DNA of 64,000 bases. Source: CAZTTG01 sp964615935 (lineage in GTDB: Bacteria > Planctomycetota > UBA1135 > GCA-002686595). The notes beneath the pieces are model-generated. The model did not search any database. It was not told the DNA's origin and worked only from the letters and a program-made list of their open reading frames with translations. The stretch spans positions 31,378-95,377 of the forward strand of contig CAZTTG010000008.1 of NCBI GenBank assembly GCA_964615935.1, written 5' to 3'. Position 1 is the first letter of the stretch, and the number at the start of each line of letters is the position of its first letter. Below, one piece after another: positions 24,592 through 34,800 of the stretch. The position numbers and the translations under genes were made by a program.

Positions 24592-26524
24592 CATTGAGCG
24601 AGGCCTCGCTCACCTTGGCGCCGCCCCAGTCGTGCTCGCCGGAGAAGGCCACGATCGCCTGGTAGCGGCTCCTGCGCTCGCCGAGGTAGTCGCGGATGGC
24701 GTGGAAGTACTGGAGCGCGCGTTCGATCCCATTGGTGACGACCATCGCCCGCGCCCGGCCGCCGATCTTGTTCCGGGCCAGGACCTGTCCGCAGAAGTGA
24801 TCGACCATGATCTCGGCCTTGAGCCGGATGGCGTGCTCGTGGCCTTCGACGAAGCGGCGCAGCTTCTTCCGCGCCCTCTTGGCGTCGAACTCGGGGTCGT
24901 CCTCGACCGTCTTGGCCAGCCGGTAGTAGCTCTCCACCGGAGTGTAGTGCTTCAGCACGTCCAGGATGAAGCCCTCCTGGATGGCCTGCTTCATGGTGTA
25001 GCTGTGAAAGGGCTGGTGCTTGATGGTTCCGTCGGCCTGCGGATCGGGGGCGCCGAAGATCTCCAGCGTCTTGTTCTTGGGAGTGGCTGTGAACGCGAAG
25101 TAGCTGGCGTTGGGTAGGAGCTTGCGCGACTCCATGATCCGGTTGATCCGATCCTCGAAGGTCTCGTCTTCATCCTCCTCGCCCGCCTCCGAGAGCGCCT
25201 GCGCCATGGCCGCGCTGGTCTTTCCCCCCTGGCTGGAGTGGGCCTCGTCGATGATGATGGCGAAGCTGCGTCCGCGCTGCTCGTTTCCGATCTCGTCGAG
25301 GATGAAGGGGAACTTCTGTACCGTCGAGATGATGATCTTCTTACCGTGCTCGATGAACTTGCGCAGGTCACCGGACCGCTCGGCGTGGCCCACCGTCGCG
25401 CTGACCTGGGCGTACTGCCGGATCGTGTCGCGGATCTGCCGGTCGAGGATCACCCGGTCGGTGACGACGATGATCGAGTCGAAGACCCGTTTCTCGTCCT
25501 TCTCCAGCCCGATGAGCTGGTGCGCCAGCCAGGCGATCGAGTTGGACTTGCCGCTGCCGGCCGAGTGCTGGATCAGGTACCTCTGGCCCGCACCGGCGGC
25601 TCCCGCATCGGCCAGGAGGTCCCGCACCACGTCGAGCTGGTGGTAGCGCGGCCATATCTGAGCCTTCTTCTTGCGGCCGGTCTTCTCGTCCTTCGCCTCC
25701 ACCACCTGGGCGTAGTCCTCGAGGATGTTGGTCAAGCTCTGGCGGGTCAGCACTTCCCGCCACAGGTAGTCGGTCCTGAGGCCGTCCGGGTTGGGCGGGT
25801 TGCCCGCTCCGTCGTTCCACCCGCGGTTGAAGGGCAGGAACCACGATGCCTTGCCCTTCAATTGCGTGCAGAATCGCACCTCGTGGTCATCCACCGCGAA
25901 GTGCGCCACGCAGCGGCCGAGCTCGAAGAGCCTCTCCCGCGGGTCGCGGTCCTTCTTGTACTGCCAGACGGCGTCGTCCACCGTCTGCTTGGTGAGGCTG
26001 TTCTTCAGCTCGAAGGTGGCGATGGGCAGGCCGTTGATGAAGAGTCCTATGTCGAGGGCGAGCCGGCTCTCGTCGCGGCTGTAGCGCAGTTGCCGCGAGA
26101 CCGAGAAGCGGTTGGCCTCGAAGAGGGCCCTGGCCTTCTCGTTTCCCGCCGAGGGCGTGCCGTAGAAGAGGTCGAGGTCGTGCGCCCCGTGCTTGATCCC
26201 GTGGCGCAGTACGTCGATGGTGCCGCGCTTGCTGATCTCGCCCTGCAGCCGGGCCAGGAGCTTGCGCCTTGTCGGGCCGTCCTCTCCGAGGGCGAGCGAC
26301 TCGGCCGCCTCCGGCTGGGTATCGCTCAGGAAGACCTGGAGCTGGGCCCGGTCCACGCAGTATTCCCGGTCGTAGTCATGCGGATTCCCGCCGGTCCAGC
26401 CGACCCCGCCGTAGCCCGCCTCCGGCTCGGCGACCACGCCCGCCTTGGGCGGCTCGCAGGGGTGTCCGGCCAGCGCCGTGCAGATGAGCCGTTCGAGACC
26501 GCGTTCGGAGGTGTCGGTCGTCAT
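24575..26524 (-). pseudogene. hsdR: hsdR, N-terminal fragment before MITE insertion
   Basis: 649 codons from ATG 26524. The type I R-subunit nuclease domain is present: LALDIGLFINGLPIATFELKN provides the D...E-L-K metal site. It is followed by Walker A HSAGSGKSNS and the DEAH box IIIDEAHSSQGG. The true coding part ends at EASLN (base 24592); the last residues AGLLT and the TAG are read from the MITE end. The truncated product has nuclease and helicase domain 1 but lacks helicase domain 2. The start overlaps the upstream fic stop by 4 nt (ATGA), the normal operon spacing, so the gene was intact before the insertion. Confidence 0.9.
24592..24596. repeat. Target-site duplication CATTG (right copy)
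   Basis: Exact partner of 24384-24388. Collapsing one copy and the element restores the hsdR frame. Confidence 0.8.
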
Positions 26525-27096
26525 GCGGATCCTCCGTCACAGAGCAGGTGGGTGACGATGCGCGTGAGGACGTCCATCTCCTGCGGTCGGCTTTCGGCGA
26601 TCATCAGGGTCATGGCCACCAGCGTGGCGTTGGAGATCAAGGCCTGGCCGTCGCCGGAGATGAGGGCGCCGTTGCGCTCCAGGAACCAGAGGAAGAGCGC
26701 CGCCGCGATCCGCTTGTTGCCGTCGACGAAGGCGTGGTTCTTGACCAGGAAGTAGAGCAGGTGGGCGGCCTTCTCCTCGAGGCTGGGGTAGACCTCCTCG
26801 CCCCCTGCGGTCTGCATGACCGCGCCCAGGGCGCTCGCGAGCCCCTTGTCCTTCTCCACGCCAAAGACCGCCGACTCGCTGAAGCGGGAGCGCAGCCGGT
26901 CCACGATGCGCAGCGCTTCGTCGTATTCCAGGGGGTGGGTGAGCGCGCCCCGCGCCGGGGCCCTGCCCACCCGCTGGTGGTCGTAGTCGTCGAGCAGCTC
27001 CAGTGCGCGGTTGTAGTCGCCGACCACCACCAGCAGCGCCTTGGCCTCATCTCCGGAGAGATCGCGCCGCTTCGCGGTGTCGGCGATGAGCCGCAC
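26521..27096 (-). pseudogene. Fic/DOC half of a RhuM-Fic gene split by amber codon
   Basis: 191 codons from GTG 27096. The Fic catalytic motif is intact: NHAFVDGNKR (H-X-F-X-D-G-N-K-R), so AMP transfer is chemically possible. The frame is the same as the upstream rhuM half and runs through it except for one TAG at 27124-27126. Intact family members carry RhuM and Fic domains on one polypeptide, so this is most likely the downstream part of a single gene broken by a GAG-to-TAG change. Independent translation from the GTG cannot be excluded. Its stop overlaps hsdR by 4 nt. Confidence 0.75.
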
Positions 27097-27123
27097 CGCA
27101 CGGTTCAGGTCCTTCAGGCGCGC

Positions 27124-27516
27124 CTAGTTGACCGTGTAGCCCTGCAGGACGTGCTCGCGCAGCACCCGGGTGGCCCAGATGCGGAACTGGGTGCCGCGCT
27201 TCGAGTTGACGCGATAGCCGACGGAGATGATGGCGTCGAGGTTGTAGTACGCGACCTCGCGGGTGACCTGCCGGCCGCCCTCCATCTGAACTGTTGCATT
27301 TTGTGCAACAGTTGCCCCCCGCTTCAACTCCCCTTCCTGGAAGACCTTATGGAGGTGTCGGGAGATGACGGACTTGTCCCGCTCGAACAGCGCGGCCATC
27401 TGGTTGAGGCTGAGCCAGAGGCTCTCCCGGTCCAGGCGGACGTCTAGCTCGACCGTGCCGTCGGGGGCCTGGTAGAGGACGATCTCGCCACGGGCGGGGT
27501 CGCAGAAGGGGGTCAT
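27124..27516 (-). pseudogene. RhuM half of a RhuM-Fic gene split by amber codon
   Basis: 130 codons from ATG 27516, overlapping the hsdS stop by 4 nt. The RhuM family core is clear: LWLSLNQMAALFERDKSVIS (helix-turn-helix-like), then YNLDAIISVGYRVNSKRGTQFRIWATR. The frame ends at TAG just after GYTVN, and the same frame continues with ARLKDLNRAV into the Fic half. It contains a 25-bp palindrome in A/T-ending codons at 27289-27313 (separate entry). RhuM genes often ride inside type I restriction operons. Role unknown. Confidence 0.78.
27289..27313. repeat. Perfect 10-bp-arm palindrome inside rhuM
   Basis: AACTGTTGCA (27289-27298), loop TTTTG, TGCAACAGTT (27304-27313). It encodes TVAQNATV using only A/T-ending codons in an otherwise GC3-rich gene. 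Confidence 0.85.
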
Positions 27517-28037
27517 GAGTCGACCTCCTCGAGGGTGGAGTCGAGATTGCCGAGACTCACCTCGGAGCCCGGGTCGAAGGCGTCGTCCGGTTCGTCATCT
27601 GCGACCTGCGGATCGATTTCGGGCAGCACAGCCGCCGCCTCGCGCGCGTCCAACTTGCCGGTCACCACGTCGTTGACAAGACGTCCGTAGTACTCGCCAA
27701 GCAGGCCTATCTCCCTCTGAGCAGCCTCAATTGCATGATCGCAACGCGAGGATGCTGCGCGCATGCAGGATAGGATCTCAGCCTGCTCTGAAGCTGGCGG
27801 AATCGGCACTGCAATCTCACGAACCCAAGTGCAGTTCAGATGAGGATGCAGTGCCCCGGTTTGCACGCGCTTCAGGCTCTCGTACCCATACCTCGAGCGA
27901 AGTACGAGATCGAGAAAGTCGCCCGTTACAATCCTCGGATCCGTCCTGATGATGATCAGCGCGTGGCAGCCGGAACCATCAAAACCCGGTGGGACCAAGG
28001 CAACCTGGCCGATATCACCGGTTTGCACTACGACCAC
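27513..28037 (-). pseudogene. hsdS: hsdS, C-terminal fragment fused to truncated hsdM
   Basis: 174 codons can be read from a GTG at 28037 that overlaps the hsdM stop. The content is the second target-recognition domain (VVQTGDIGQVALVPPG... YESLKRVQTGALHPHLN) and the terminal conserved helix (EQAEILSCMRAA... EIGLLGEYYGRLVNDVVTGKLD). The first recognition domain and first conserved helix are missing, so no functional specificity subunit can form. Base composition is visibly less GC-rich than the neighbours, usual for exchanged recognition domains. The end overlaps rhuM by 4 nt. Confidence 0.85.
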
Positions 28038-29119
28038 AGGAAGAGCATCTGTCCGTCGCTGGAGCGTGTGACGAGCGAGTATTCGGGGTCGCCAGCGTGC
28101 TCGATCATGAAGCGCGAATCGCGCATCTCCTTCTTGCCGCCCATGCGCTCGAGGTCGCTCTTCCAGCTCTTGCCGTAGGGCGGATTGGAGAGCATGAAGT
28201 CGAACTCGCGGGAGGGGTAGGCGTCGTTGGAGAGGGTGGAGTGCTCCGGACCGCCGACGATGTTGTCCGCCGCGTCGCCGTCCCCCTTGAGCAGCAGGTC
28301 GGCCTTGCAGATGGCATAGGTCTCGGCGTTGATCTCCTGCCCGTAGAGGTGAGTCGCCACCTCCTTGCCGTGCTCGGCGGCGAGCTGCTGCAGGGTGTCC
28401 TCGGCCACCGTCAGCATGCCTCCGGTGCCGCAGGCGCCGTCGTAGAGCAGGTAGGTGCCCGACTCGATCCCCTCGGCGATGGGCAGGAAGATCAGCTTCG
28501 CCATCAGCCGGACGGCGTCGCGAGGGGTCCAGTGCTCGCCGGCCTCCTCGTTGTTCTCCTCGTTGAAGCGGCGCACCAGCTCCTCGAAGATCGTGCCCAT
28601 GCCGTGGTTGTCGAGGCCCGGGTGCTTCATCGAGCCGTCGCCGTTCAGCACCGGGTGGGGGCTCAGGTTGATCTCCGGCGAGGTGAGCTTCTCGATCAGC
28701 GTGCCCAGCGCATCGGCCTTGGACAGCCGCGAGATCTGGTTGCGAAACTCGAAGTTCTCGAGGATGTCCTGCACGTTGGGCGAGAAACCGTCCAGGTAGG
28801 CCTCGAAATCGGACTTGAGCTGCTGGCGACTCGCGCGAGCCTTCAGGTCGCGCAGGGTGAACTTCGAGGTGTTGTAGAAGGCCTGCCCCGCCTCCTGGCG
28901 TAGAGCCGGGTCCTGCTCGACGATTCCGGACTCGTCGAGCTTCACCTTCATGTCCAGCACGGCCTGCTTGCTCCCCTCCAGCACCGCATCGAGGCGGCGC
29001 AGGACGGTCATCGGCAGGATGACGTCGCGGTACTTGCCGCGCACGTAGAGATCGCGCAGGACGTCGTCGGCGATGCCCCAGATGTAGCCAGCGATCCAGT
29101 TCAATCGACCCTGCTGCAT
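28028..29119 (-). pseudogene. hsdM: hsdM, truncated at its 3' end
   Basis: 363 codons from ATG 29119 (GGAGA upstream). The type I methyltransferase N-terminal helical domain (GYIWGIADDVLRDLYVRGKY) is followed by motif I YDGACGTGGML and motif IV NPPYGKSW, so the SAM and catalytic motifs are intact. The protein stops two codons after the conserved QMLFL, where family members continue for well over 100 residues. The sequence switches there directly to hsdS coding sequence in another frame. A deletion spanning the hsdM 3' end and hsdS 5' half explains this. Without a complete S subunit no modification is expected. Confidence 0.88.
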
Positions 29120-29158
29120 TCCGTCTCCAAGATCATCCAAAGGCCCATATCTGCCCAA

Positions 29159-31702
29159 TCAAGTCGGCGCGCTCGTTGTCCCGCCCTCCCCCCGCCGGTG
29201 CACCGAGGCCCACACGTGCCGGTGCTCGTCGAGGTTGCGGGGGATCTGACGGCCCATCTCGAGGTCGAGCATGACCGTGGCGATCTCGTGGGGCCGCATT
29301 CGGAGCCGGAGCCGGCTCCAGGCGAGGTCGTCAGGGCCCCAGGGAGCCGGGGCGCTCTCGGGCGACAGCCGCTCCTGGACGCGACCGAGCAGATCGGTGC
29401 GCGCGGCCGCGGCCACCCGGCCGGGGACGCGCAGCTCGAAGTCGGCGGGCTCGCCGTTGCGCTCCACGAGACGCAAGACGAAGGGGTCGCGGACCTTCGA
29501 CGCGAAGCCGTCCGAGGGGTGCCCGGCGGACCGGCGGCTCTCGCGGTGGAAGGAGGTCGGGACCACGCCCGGCGCGTCGATCCACGGGCCGCCGAAGGTG
29601 GCCGGCGGACCGTTCCCCCCCTCGCCGTCGCCGGTGATCGCGCCCACGCGGAAGAGGGCGGCGGAGTGCTGGCACTCGGCCGCCAACCGCGCGCGCTCCG
29701 CGCCGGTGAGCGGGCCGTGGGGCAGGACCCACAGGTCCGCGACGAAGAAGTCGCCGAAGTGGTCCTCGTCCCAGGGGTCGTACATGTTCAGGAGCTGCCG
29801 CACGCCGTCGTCGGTGCGGAAGAAACCCTGCGCGCCGTCGTGGACCACCAGGAGGCCCCGATCCGGCTCGCCCCCGCCGAGCAGGAGGTCGACGAAGCTC
29901 CAGGCGGTGAAGGGCCGGCGCACGGTCTCGAAGACCTGGGGCGAGGTCATCCAGTCGCCGGTGGGGTACTTGCGCTGGTGGTCGCGGAGGGCGGCGATCT
30001 CGCTCGAGCCGAAGGGGTGGTCGTGCAGCAGGCGCAGGATCGGGAGGACCGGCTCGATGGCGGTCTGCAGCCCGGCGTGCATGCCGCCGTCGGGCCGCGT
30101 CAGGTTCTCGGCCTGGACGCGGATCCACAGGGCGCGGTGCAGGGGCGAGAGGTCGTAGGTGACCCGCAGGAGGCTCCCGGCGCGGCCCTCGCGCACGGTG
30201 GCCAGCTGGGCGAAGTCCCCGTCGCGCTCGACCTCGAAGGAGACCGCCTCGAAGCGCTCGATCTGGCCCTGGCGCGTCATGGAGAGCTCGCCCAGGGGCC
30301 GGTCCGCGGAGAGGACGCCCTCGGGGAGCTCGCGGGAGCGCAGCTGGGTGACGACGCCCCGCTCGCGGTCCACCCGCACCTCCAGGTCCTCGCGCACCAG
30401 CCACACCGCGTCCTCCTCCTCGCGGATGGAGGCCTCGCCGTAGGGCAGGGGCTCCTCGACGTCGGGATCGACCACGCGCCAGCCGAAGGCGGGAACGTCG
30501 CGGGCGATGCCCTGATCGTGCACCACGTCGCGGGCCCAGCCCAGGGGGTTGAAGACCAGGACGTGTCCGTCCGGCGCCCGCGCCCGGCGCGCGAGATGGT
30601 CCAAAGTGCGTTGCCAGACGTGGCCCGCCAGCCCCAGCGAGCGCTGCAGCGAGCGCTCGCCCACGAAGCCGCACATCCCCTCGCACTCGTGGTTGTCGTG
30701 GTGCTGACCGGCGAGCAGCTCGCGCCAGGCCTCCTCCAGCTCCCAGGTGGGGTAGACGTCCCAGGAGGGGTAGGGCCTCCCGAAGAGCCCGGCCACGGCC
30801 GAGACCGCCTCGGCCGAGAGGAGCTGCTCCTCGCACCAGCGCGACAGGCGCGGCACGTTGTCGCCGTTCTTGCCCAGGCTCATGCCGTGGAAGACGTCGT
30901 CCAGGCCGTAGCGCCGCACCGGTGGCTCGGGCCCCGCGGCCCGCAGTTCCTCGATCAGCTCGCCCAGGGTGCGGCAGCGCAGCTCGAAGCGCGGGTCGGA
31001 CCGCAGCTCCTGGAGCCGCGGCAGGAGCAGCTCGCTGCGGCACATCCAGTCGGGCGAGGGGATGAGCTCGAGCCACTGCACCAGCGCCGGGTTCTCGAGC
31101 TTTTCCATCAGCCCGGACTCCAGGCGCCCCTCGAAGTCCTCGGGCCACTGGTGCAGGCAGAGGCGGTTGCGGGGGGTGGCCGGCAGGCGGGTGCCGTCCA
31201 GGCCCTCCCACTGGATCAGGCCGCACTCCTCCTCGGGAACCGTCGGCGTGTGCCAGGTCCACTGGAAGAAGAGCGAGGCGCCGGTGTAGCCGCAGCCCGC
31301 CAGGATCTGGGGGAGCTGGGGGAAGAAGTCGAACTCCTCCTCCCAGAAGGTCCGCGGCCAGACGCCCAAGAGGCGCCGCACCGCGCGCGCGCCGTACACC
31401 CGCTGGCGCACGTTGGACTCGCCGCCGCAGAACAACCCATACGGCTGTCCGTAGGAGCCCCCCACCACCTCGATGCGGCCCGACCGCACGGCCTCGCGCA
31501 GCTCGGCCAGGGCCTCGGGCGCCTCGGCGGCCATCTTCTCGTAGCCGATGCCGTCGAAGTTGACGTTGCCCCGCGCGCCGGTGGCCTCGCACAGCTCCAG
31601 CATGTCGCGCACCGAGCTGGGCAGCACGTCGTAGCCCCACATCCACTGCTGGCCGGACCAGTGCACGTGGTTGCCGAAGGTGTAGTAGAGCGGCTTGGCC
31701 AT
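29159..31702 (-). CDS. GH38-like (alpha-mannosidase-type) glycoside hydrolase
   Basis: 847 aa from ATG 31702 (MAKPLYYTFGNHVHWSGQQW); an ATG 33 nt upstream (31735) is an alternative, and neither has a strong RBS. The N-terminal (beta/alpha) domain carries the FGNHVHW and WEEEFDF motifs, where metal and nucleophile acids would sit. A central helical bundle follows with LLAGQHHDNHECEG, comparable to the QFHDILPG motif of alpha-mannosidases, then a large beta-sandwich C-terminal half. No signal peptide, so cytoplasmic. The catalytic nucleophile is not proven. The 40-nt gap to hsdM on the same strand is coincidental rather than operonic in logic. Confidence 0.65.
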   Translation of the reverse strand: MAKPLYYTFGNHVHWSGQQWMWGYDVLPSSVRDMLELCEATGARGNVNFDGIGYEKMAAEAPEALAELREAVRSGRIEVVGGSYGQPYGLFCGGESNVRQRVYGARAVRRLLGVWPRTFWEEEFDFFPQLPQILAGCGYTGASLFFQWTWHTPTVPEEECGLIQWEGLDGTRLPATPRNRLCLHQWPEDFEGRLESGLMEKLENPALVQWLELIPSPDWMCRSELLLPRLQELRSDPRFELRCRTLGELIEELRAAGPEPPVRRYGLDDVFHGMSLGKNGDNVPRLSRWCEEQLLSAEAVSAVAGLFGRPYPSWDVYPTWELEEAWRELLAGQHHDNHECEGMCGFVGERSLQRSLGLAGHVWQRTLDHLARRARAPDGHVLVFNPLGWARDVVHDQGIARDVPAFGWRVVDPDVEEPLPYGEASIREEEDAVWLVREDLEVRVDRERGVVTQLRSRELPEGVLSADRPLGELSMTRQGQIERFEAVSFEVERDGDFAQLATVREGRAGSLLRVTYDLSPLHRALWIRVQAENLTRPDGGMHAGLQTAIEPVLPILRLLHDHPFGSSEIAALRDHQRKYPTGDWMTSPQVFETVRRPFTAWSFVDLLLGGGEPDRGLLVVHDGAQGFFRTDDGVRQLLNMYDPWDEDHFGDFFVADLWVLPHGPLTGAERARLAAECQHSAALFRVGAITGDGEGGNGPPATFGGPWIDAPGVVPTSFHRESRRSAGHPSDGFASKVRDPFVLRLVERNGEPADFELRVPGRVAAAARTDLLGRVQERLSPESAPAPWGPDDLAWSRLRLRMRPHEIATVMLDLEMGRQIPRNLDEHRHVWASVHRRGEGGTTSAPT

Positions 31703-31817
31703 GGGCGGGGCGTGCCTGGAGGCGAGGCCGAGCATAGCGGGCGCGCGGCGTGTACGACTAGAGTGTGCCCGAGGAACGGGATTCGTGCCCCCCCATGCGG
31801 TCGAGCGCGCGCCCCCC

Positions 31818-31823
31818 TAGAAT
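31818..31823 (+). promoter_or_regulatory. Putative -10 box TAGAAT of tricorn gene
   Basis: TAGAAT lies 36 nt before the ATG at 31860, in the divergent gap with the GH38-like gene. An AAGGAAGGA Shine-Dalgarno-like run follows. Confidence 0.4.
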
Positions 31824-31859
31824 CCAGCCCGCATCCGCGACGGAAAGGAAGGACCCCCC

Positions 31860-34800
31860 ATGCTGCACGGTCTCGCCCTCGCCCTGTGTCTGGCGACCCC
31901 CCTCCCCCTCCAGACGGTCGACACCCGCGACACGCGCCTGCTGGCCCAGCCGGCGGCGAGCGGGACCCACGTGGCCTTCGTCTACGCCGATGACCTGTGG
32001 GCTTCGCGCCTGGACGGGAGCGAGGTGCGGCGCCTGACCACCCACGCCGGGATCGAGTCGAACCCGCGCTTCTCGCCCGACGGCCAGACGCTGGCCTTCA
32101 GCGCCCAGTACGACGGCAATACCGACGTCTACGTCGTGGGCGTGGAGGGCGGCGAGCCCCTGCGGCTCACCTGGCACCCGGGGCCCGACCTGGCCCAGGG
32201 CTTCTCGCCCGACGGCGCCGAGGTGCTCTTCACCTCCGCGCGCAGCGCGCACACGCGGCGCTTCCAGCAGCTCTTCGCGATCCCCGCCGAGGGCGGCCAC
32301 CCGCGGCGGCTGCCGCTGCCCTCGGCCTTCAAGGCGGCCTGGTCCCCGGACGGGAACCACATCGCCTACCGGCCCCTGGCGGACGTCTTCGGGCAGTGGA
32401 AGAACTACCGCGGCGGCACGGCCGCGCGCATCTGGATCTACGACGTGCGCGACCACTCGATCGAGATGATCCCCCAGCCCGAGGGGCGCTGCAACGACAC
32501 CGATCCCGCCTGGATCGGCGGGCGGGTGTACTTCCGCTCCGACCGCGAGGGCGAGTTCAACCTGTTCTCCTACGAGCGGGGCAGCGGGCAGGTGACCCGG
32601 CTCACCCGACACGGGGACTTCCCGGTGCTGGCCCTCTCGGCTGGGGCCGGCCGGATCGTCTACGAGCAGGCCGGCTGGCTGCACCTCTTCGAGCCCGTGA
32701 CCGGAAGCCACCAGCGGCTCGCCATCGGCGTCTCCGCCGACCTGATCGAGACCCGCCCGCGCTGGGTGGAGGGCGGCGATCAGATCCGCGACGCCTCCAT
32801 CTCGCCCTCCGGCGCGCGGGCGGTCTTCGAGGCCCGGGGCGAGATCGTCACCGTGCCCGCCGAGAAGGGCGACCCGCGCAACCTGACCCGCAGCCCGGGG
32901 GCCTGCGAGCGCTCGCCGGCCTGGTCGCCGGACGGCGACCGGATCGCCTGGCTGTCGGACGAGTCCGGCGAGTACCGGCTATGCCTCGCCGCCCAGGACG
33001 GCAAGGGCGAGGTCCGGACCTTCGCCCTGGAGGGCGCCGGCTTCTACGAGGATCTCGCGTGGTCGCCCGACGGCGAGCGCATCAGCTACACCGACAACTC
33101 CTGGTCGCTCTTCTGGATCGACCTGGAGTCGGGGGCCTCGAGGAAGATCTCCTCCGAGCCGATCTACGGCCCCTTCAAGACCCTTCGCCACTCCTGGTCG
33201 CCGGACTCGCGCTGGATCGCCTACACCCGCAGCGCCCCCACCTACTTCCGGCAGGTCCACGTCTATTCGATCGAGGAGGATCGCTCGTATCCCATCACCG
33301 ACGGCCTCTCGGACGTCTCCGAGCCGGTCTTCGACGCCAGCGGCGACTACCTGTACTTCCTGGCCTCCACCGACGCCGGCCCGGTGCTGCAGTGGTTCGC
33401 ACAGTCCAACGCGGACGTGCGCGGGACCAGCGCGCCCTATCTGGCCGTGCTGAGGAAGGGCGAGCCCTCGCCGCTCGCGCGGGAGAGCGACGAGGAGGAG
33501 CCCGCCGAGGAGCCCGCCGAGGAGAACGGCGAGGAGGAGGAGCTCGCGGAGGCCGAGGAGGAGGCGAGCGAGGTGGAGGAGGACCTCGTGACCATCGACT
33601 TCGAGGGCCTCGAGCAGCGGATCCTGGCCCTCCCGGTCGCGGCCGGAGCGTACTCGAGCCTGCGGGCCGGCACCGAGGGCAAGGTCTACTACCTCAAGGC
33701 CGAGGGCGGCGCGCGACCCTTCGGCGGCGCGGACCGGCCCACCGGCCTCTACCGTTTCGACCTCGAGGAGCGCGAGGAGAAGGAGCTGGCGCCCGGCATC
33801 GACGCCTACCGGCTCTCGCACGGCGGCGAGAAGGCGCTGCTCTACTCCGGCGGCTCCTGGTCCATCGCCGCCGCCGGCGATTCGATCGATCCCGGCGCGG
33901 GGCGCCTGGACACCGACGCCATCCGCATCCGGATCGACCCGCGGGCCGAGTGGCGGCAGATGTTCCACGAGGCCTGGCGCATCAACCGGGACTTCTTCTA
34001 CGCCCCCAACATGCACGGCGCCGACTGGCCGGCCATGCGCGTGAAGTACGGCGACTTCCTGCCCCACCTGGCGGTGCGCGGCGACCTCAACCGCGTCATC
34101 CGCTGGATGTGCAGCGAGCTGTGCGTCGGCCACCACTCGGTGGGCGGCGGCGACACCCTGGCGCGGCCGGAGCCGGTGGGCGGGGGGCTCCTGGGCGCCG
34201 ACTACGAGGTCGTGGGCGGCCGCTACCGCCTGGCCAAGGTCCTCGGAGGGCTGAACTGGAACCCCGAGCTGCGCTCCCCGCTGACCGAGCCGGGGGTGGA
34301 CGCGCGCGCGGGCGAGCTCCTCCTGGCGGTGGAGGGCGTCGAGCTCCGCGCCCCCGAGAACATCTACGGCCGCTTCGAGGGCGCGGTCGGGCGCTCGGTG
34401 GAGATCACCCTGGGACCCGCTGCCGACGGGACCGACTCCCGCACCGTCAGCGTCGTCCCCGTCGCCTCGGAGGCCGCGCTGCGCAACCGCGACTGGGTGG
34501 AGGGCAACCTGCGCCGGGTCACCGAGGCCACCGACGGCCGCGTGGCCTACGTGCACGTGCCCAACACCGCCGGCCTGGGCCACACCTACTTCAAGCGCTA
34601 CTTCTTCCCCCAGGCAGACCGGCAGGCGATCATCATCGACGAGCGCCACAACGCCGGCGGGCAGGTGGCCGACTACTACATCGACATCCTGCGCCGCCCG
34701 CTGATCAGCCACTGGGCCATGCGCTACGGCGCCGACCTCAAGACCCCGCTCTCCTCGATCCAGGGCCCCAAGGTCATGCTGATCGACGAGAGCGCCGGCT

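Noticed and set aside
27124..27126. TAG in rhuM-fic as evidence of stop-codon recoding
   Set aside because: TAG terminates other genes in the window (e.g. 1769-1771 and 6078-6080), so a nonsense mutation is simpler.
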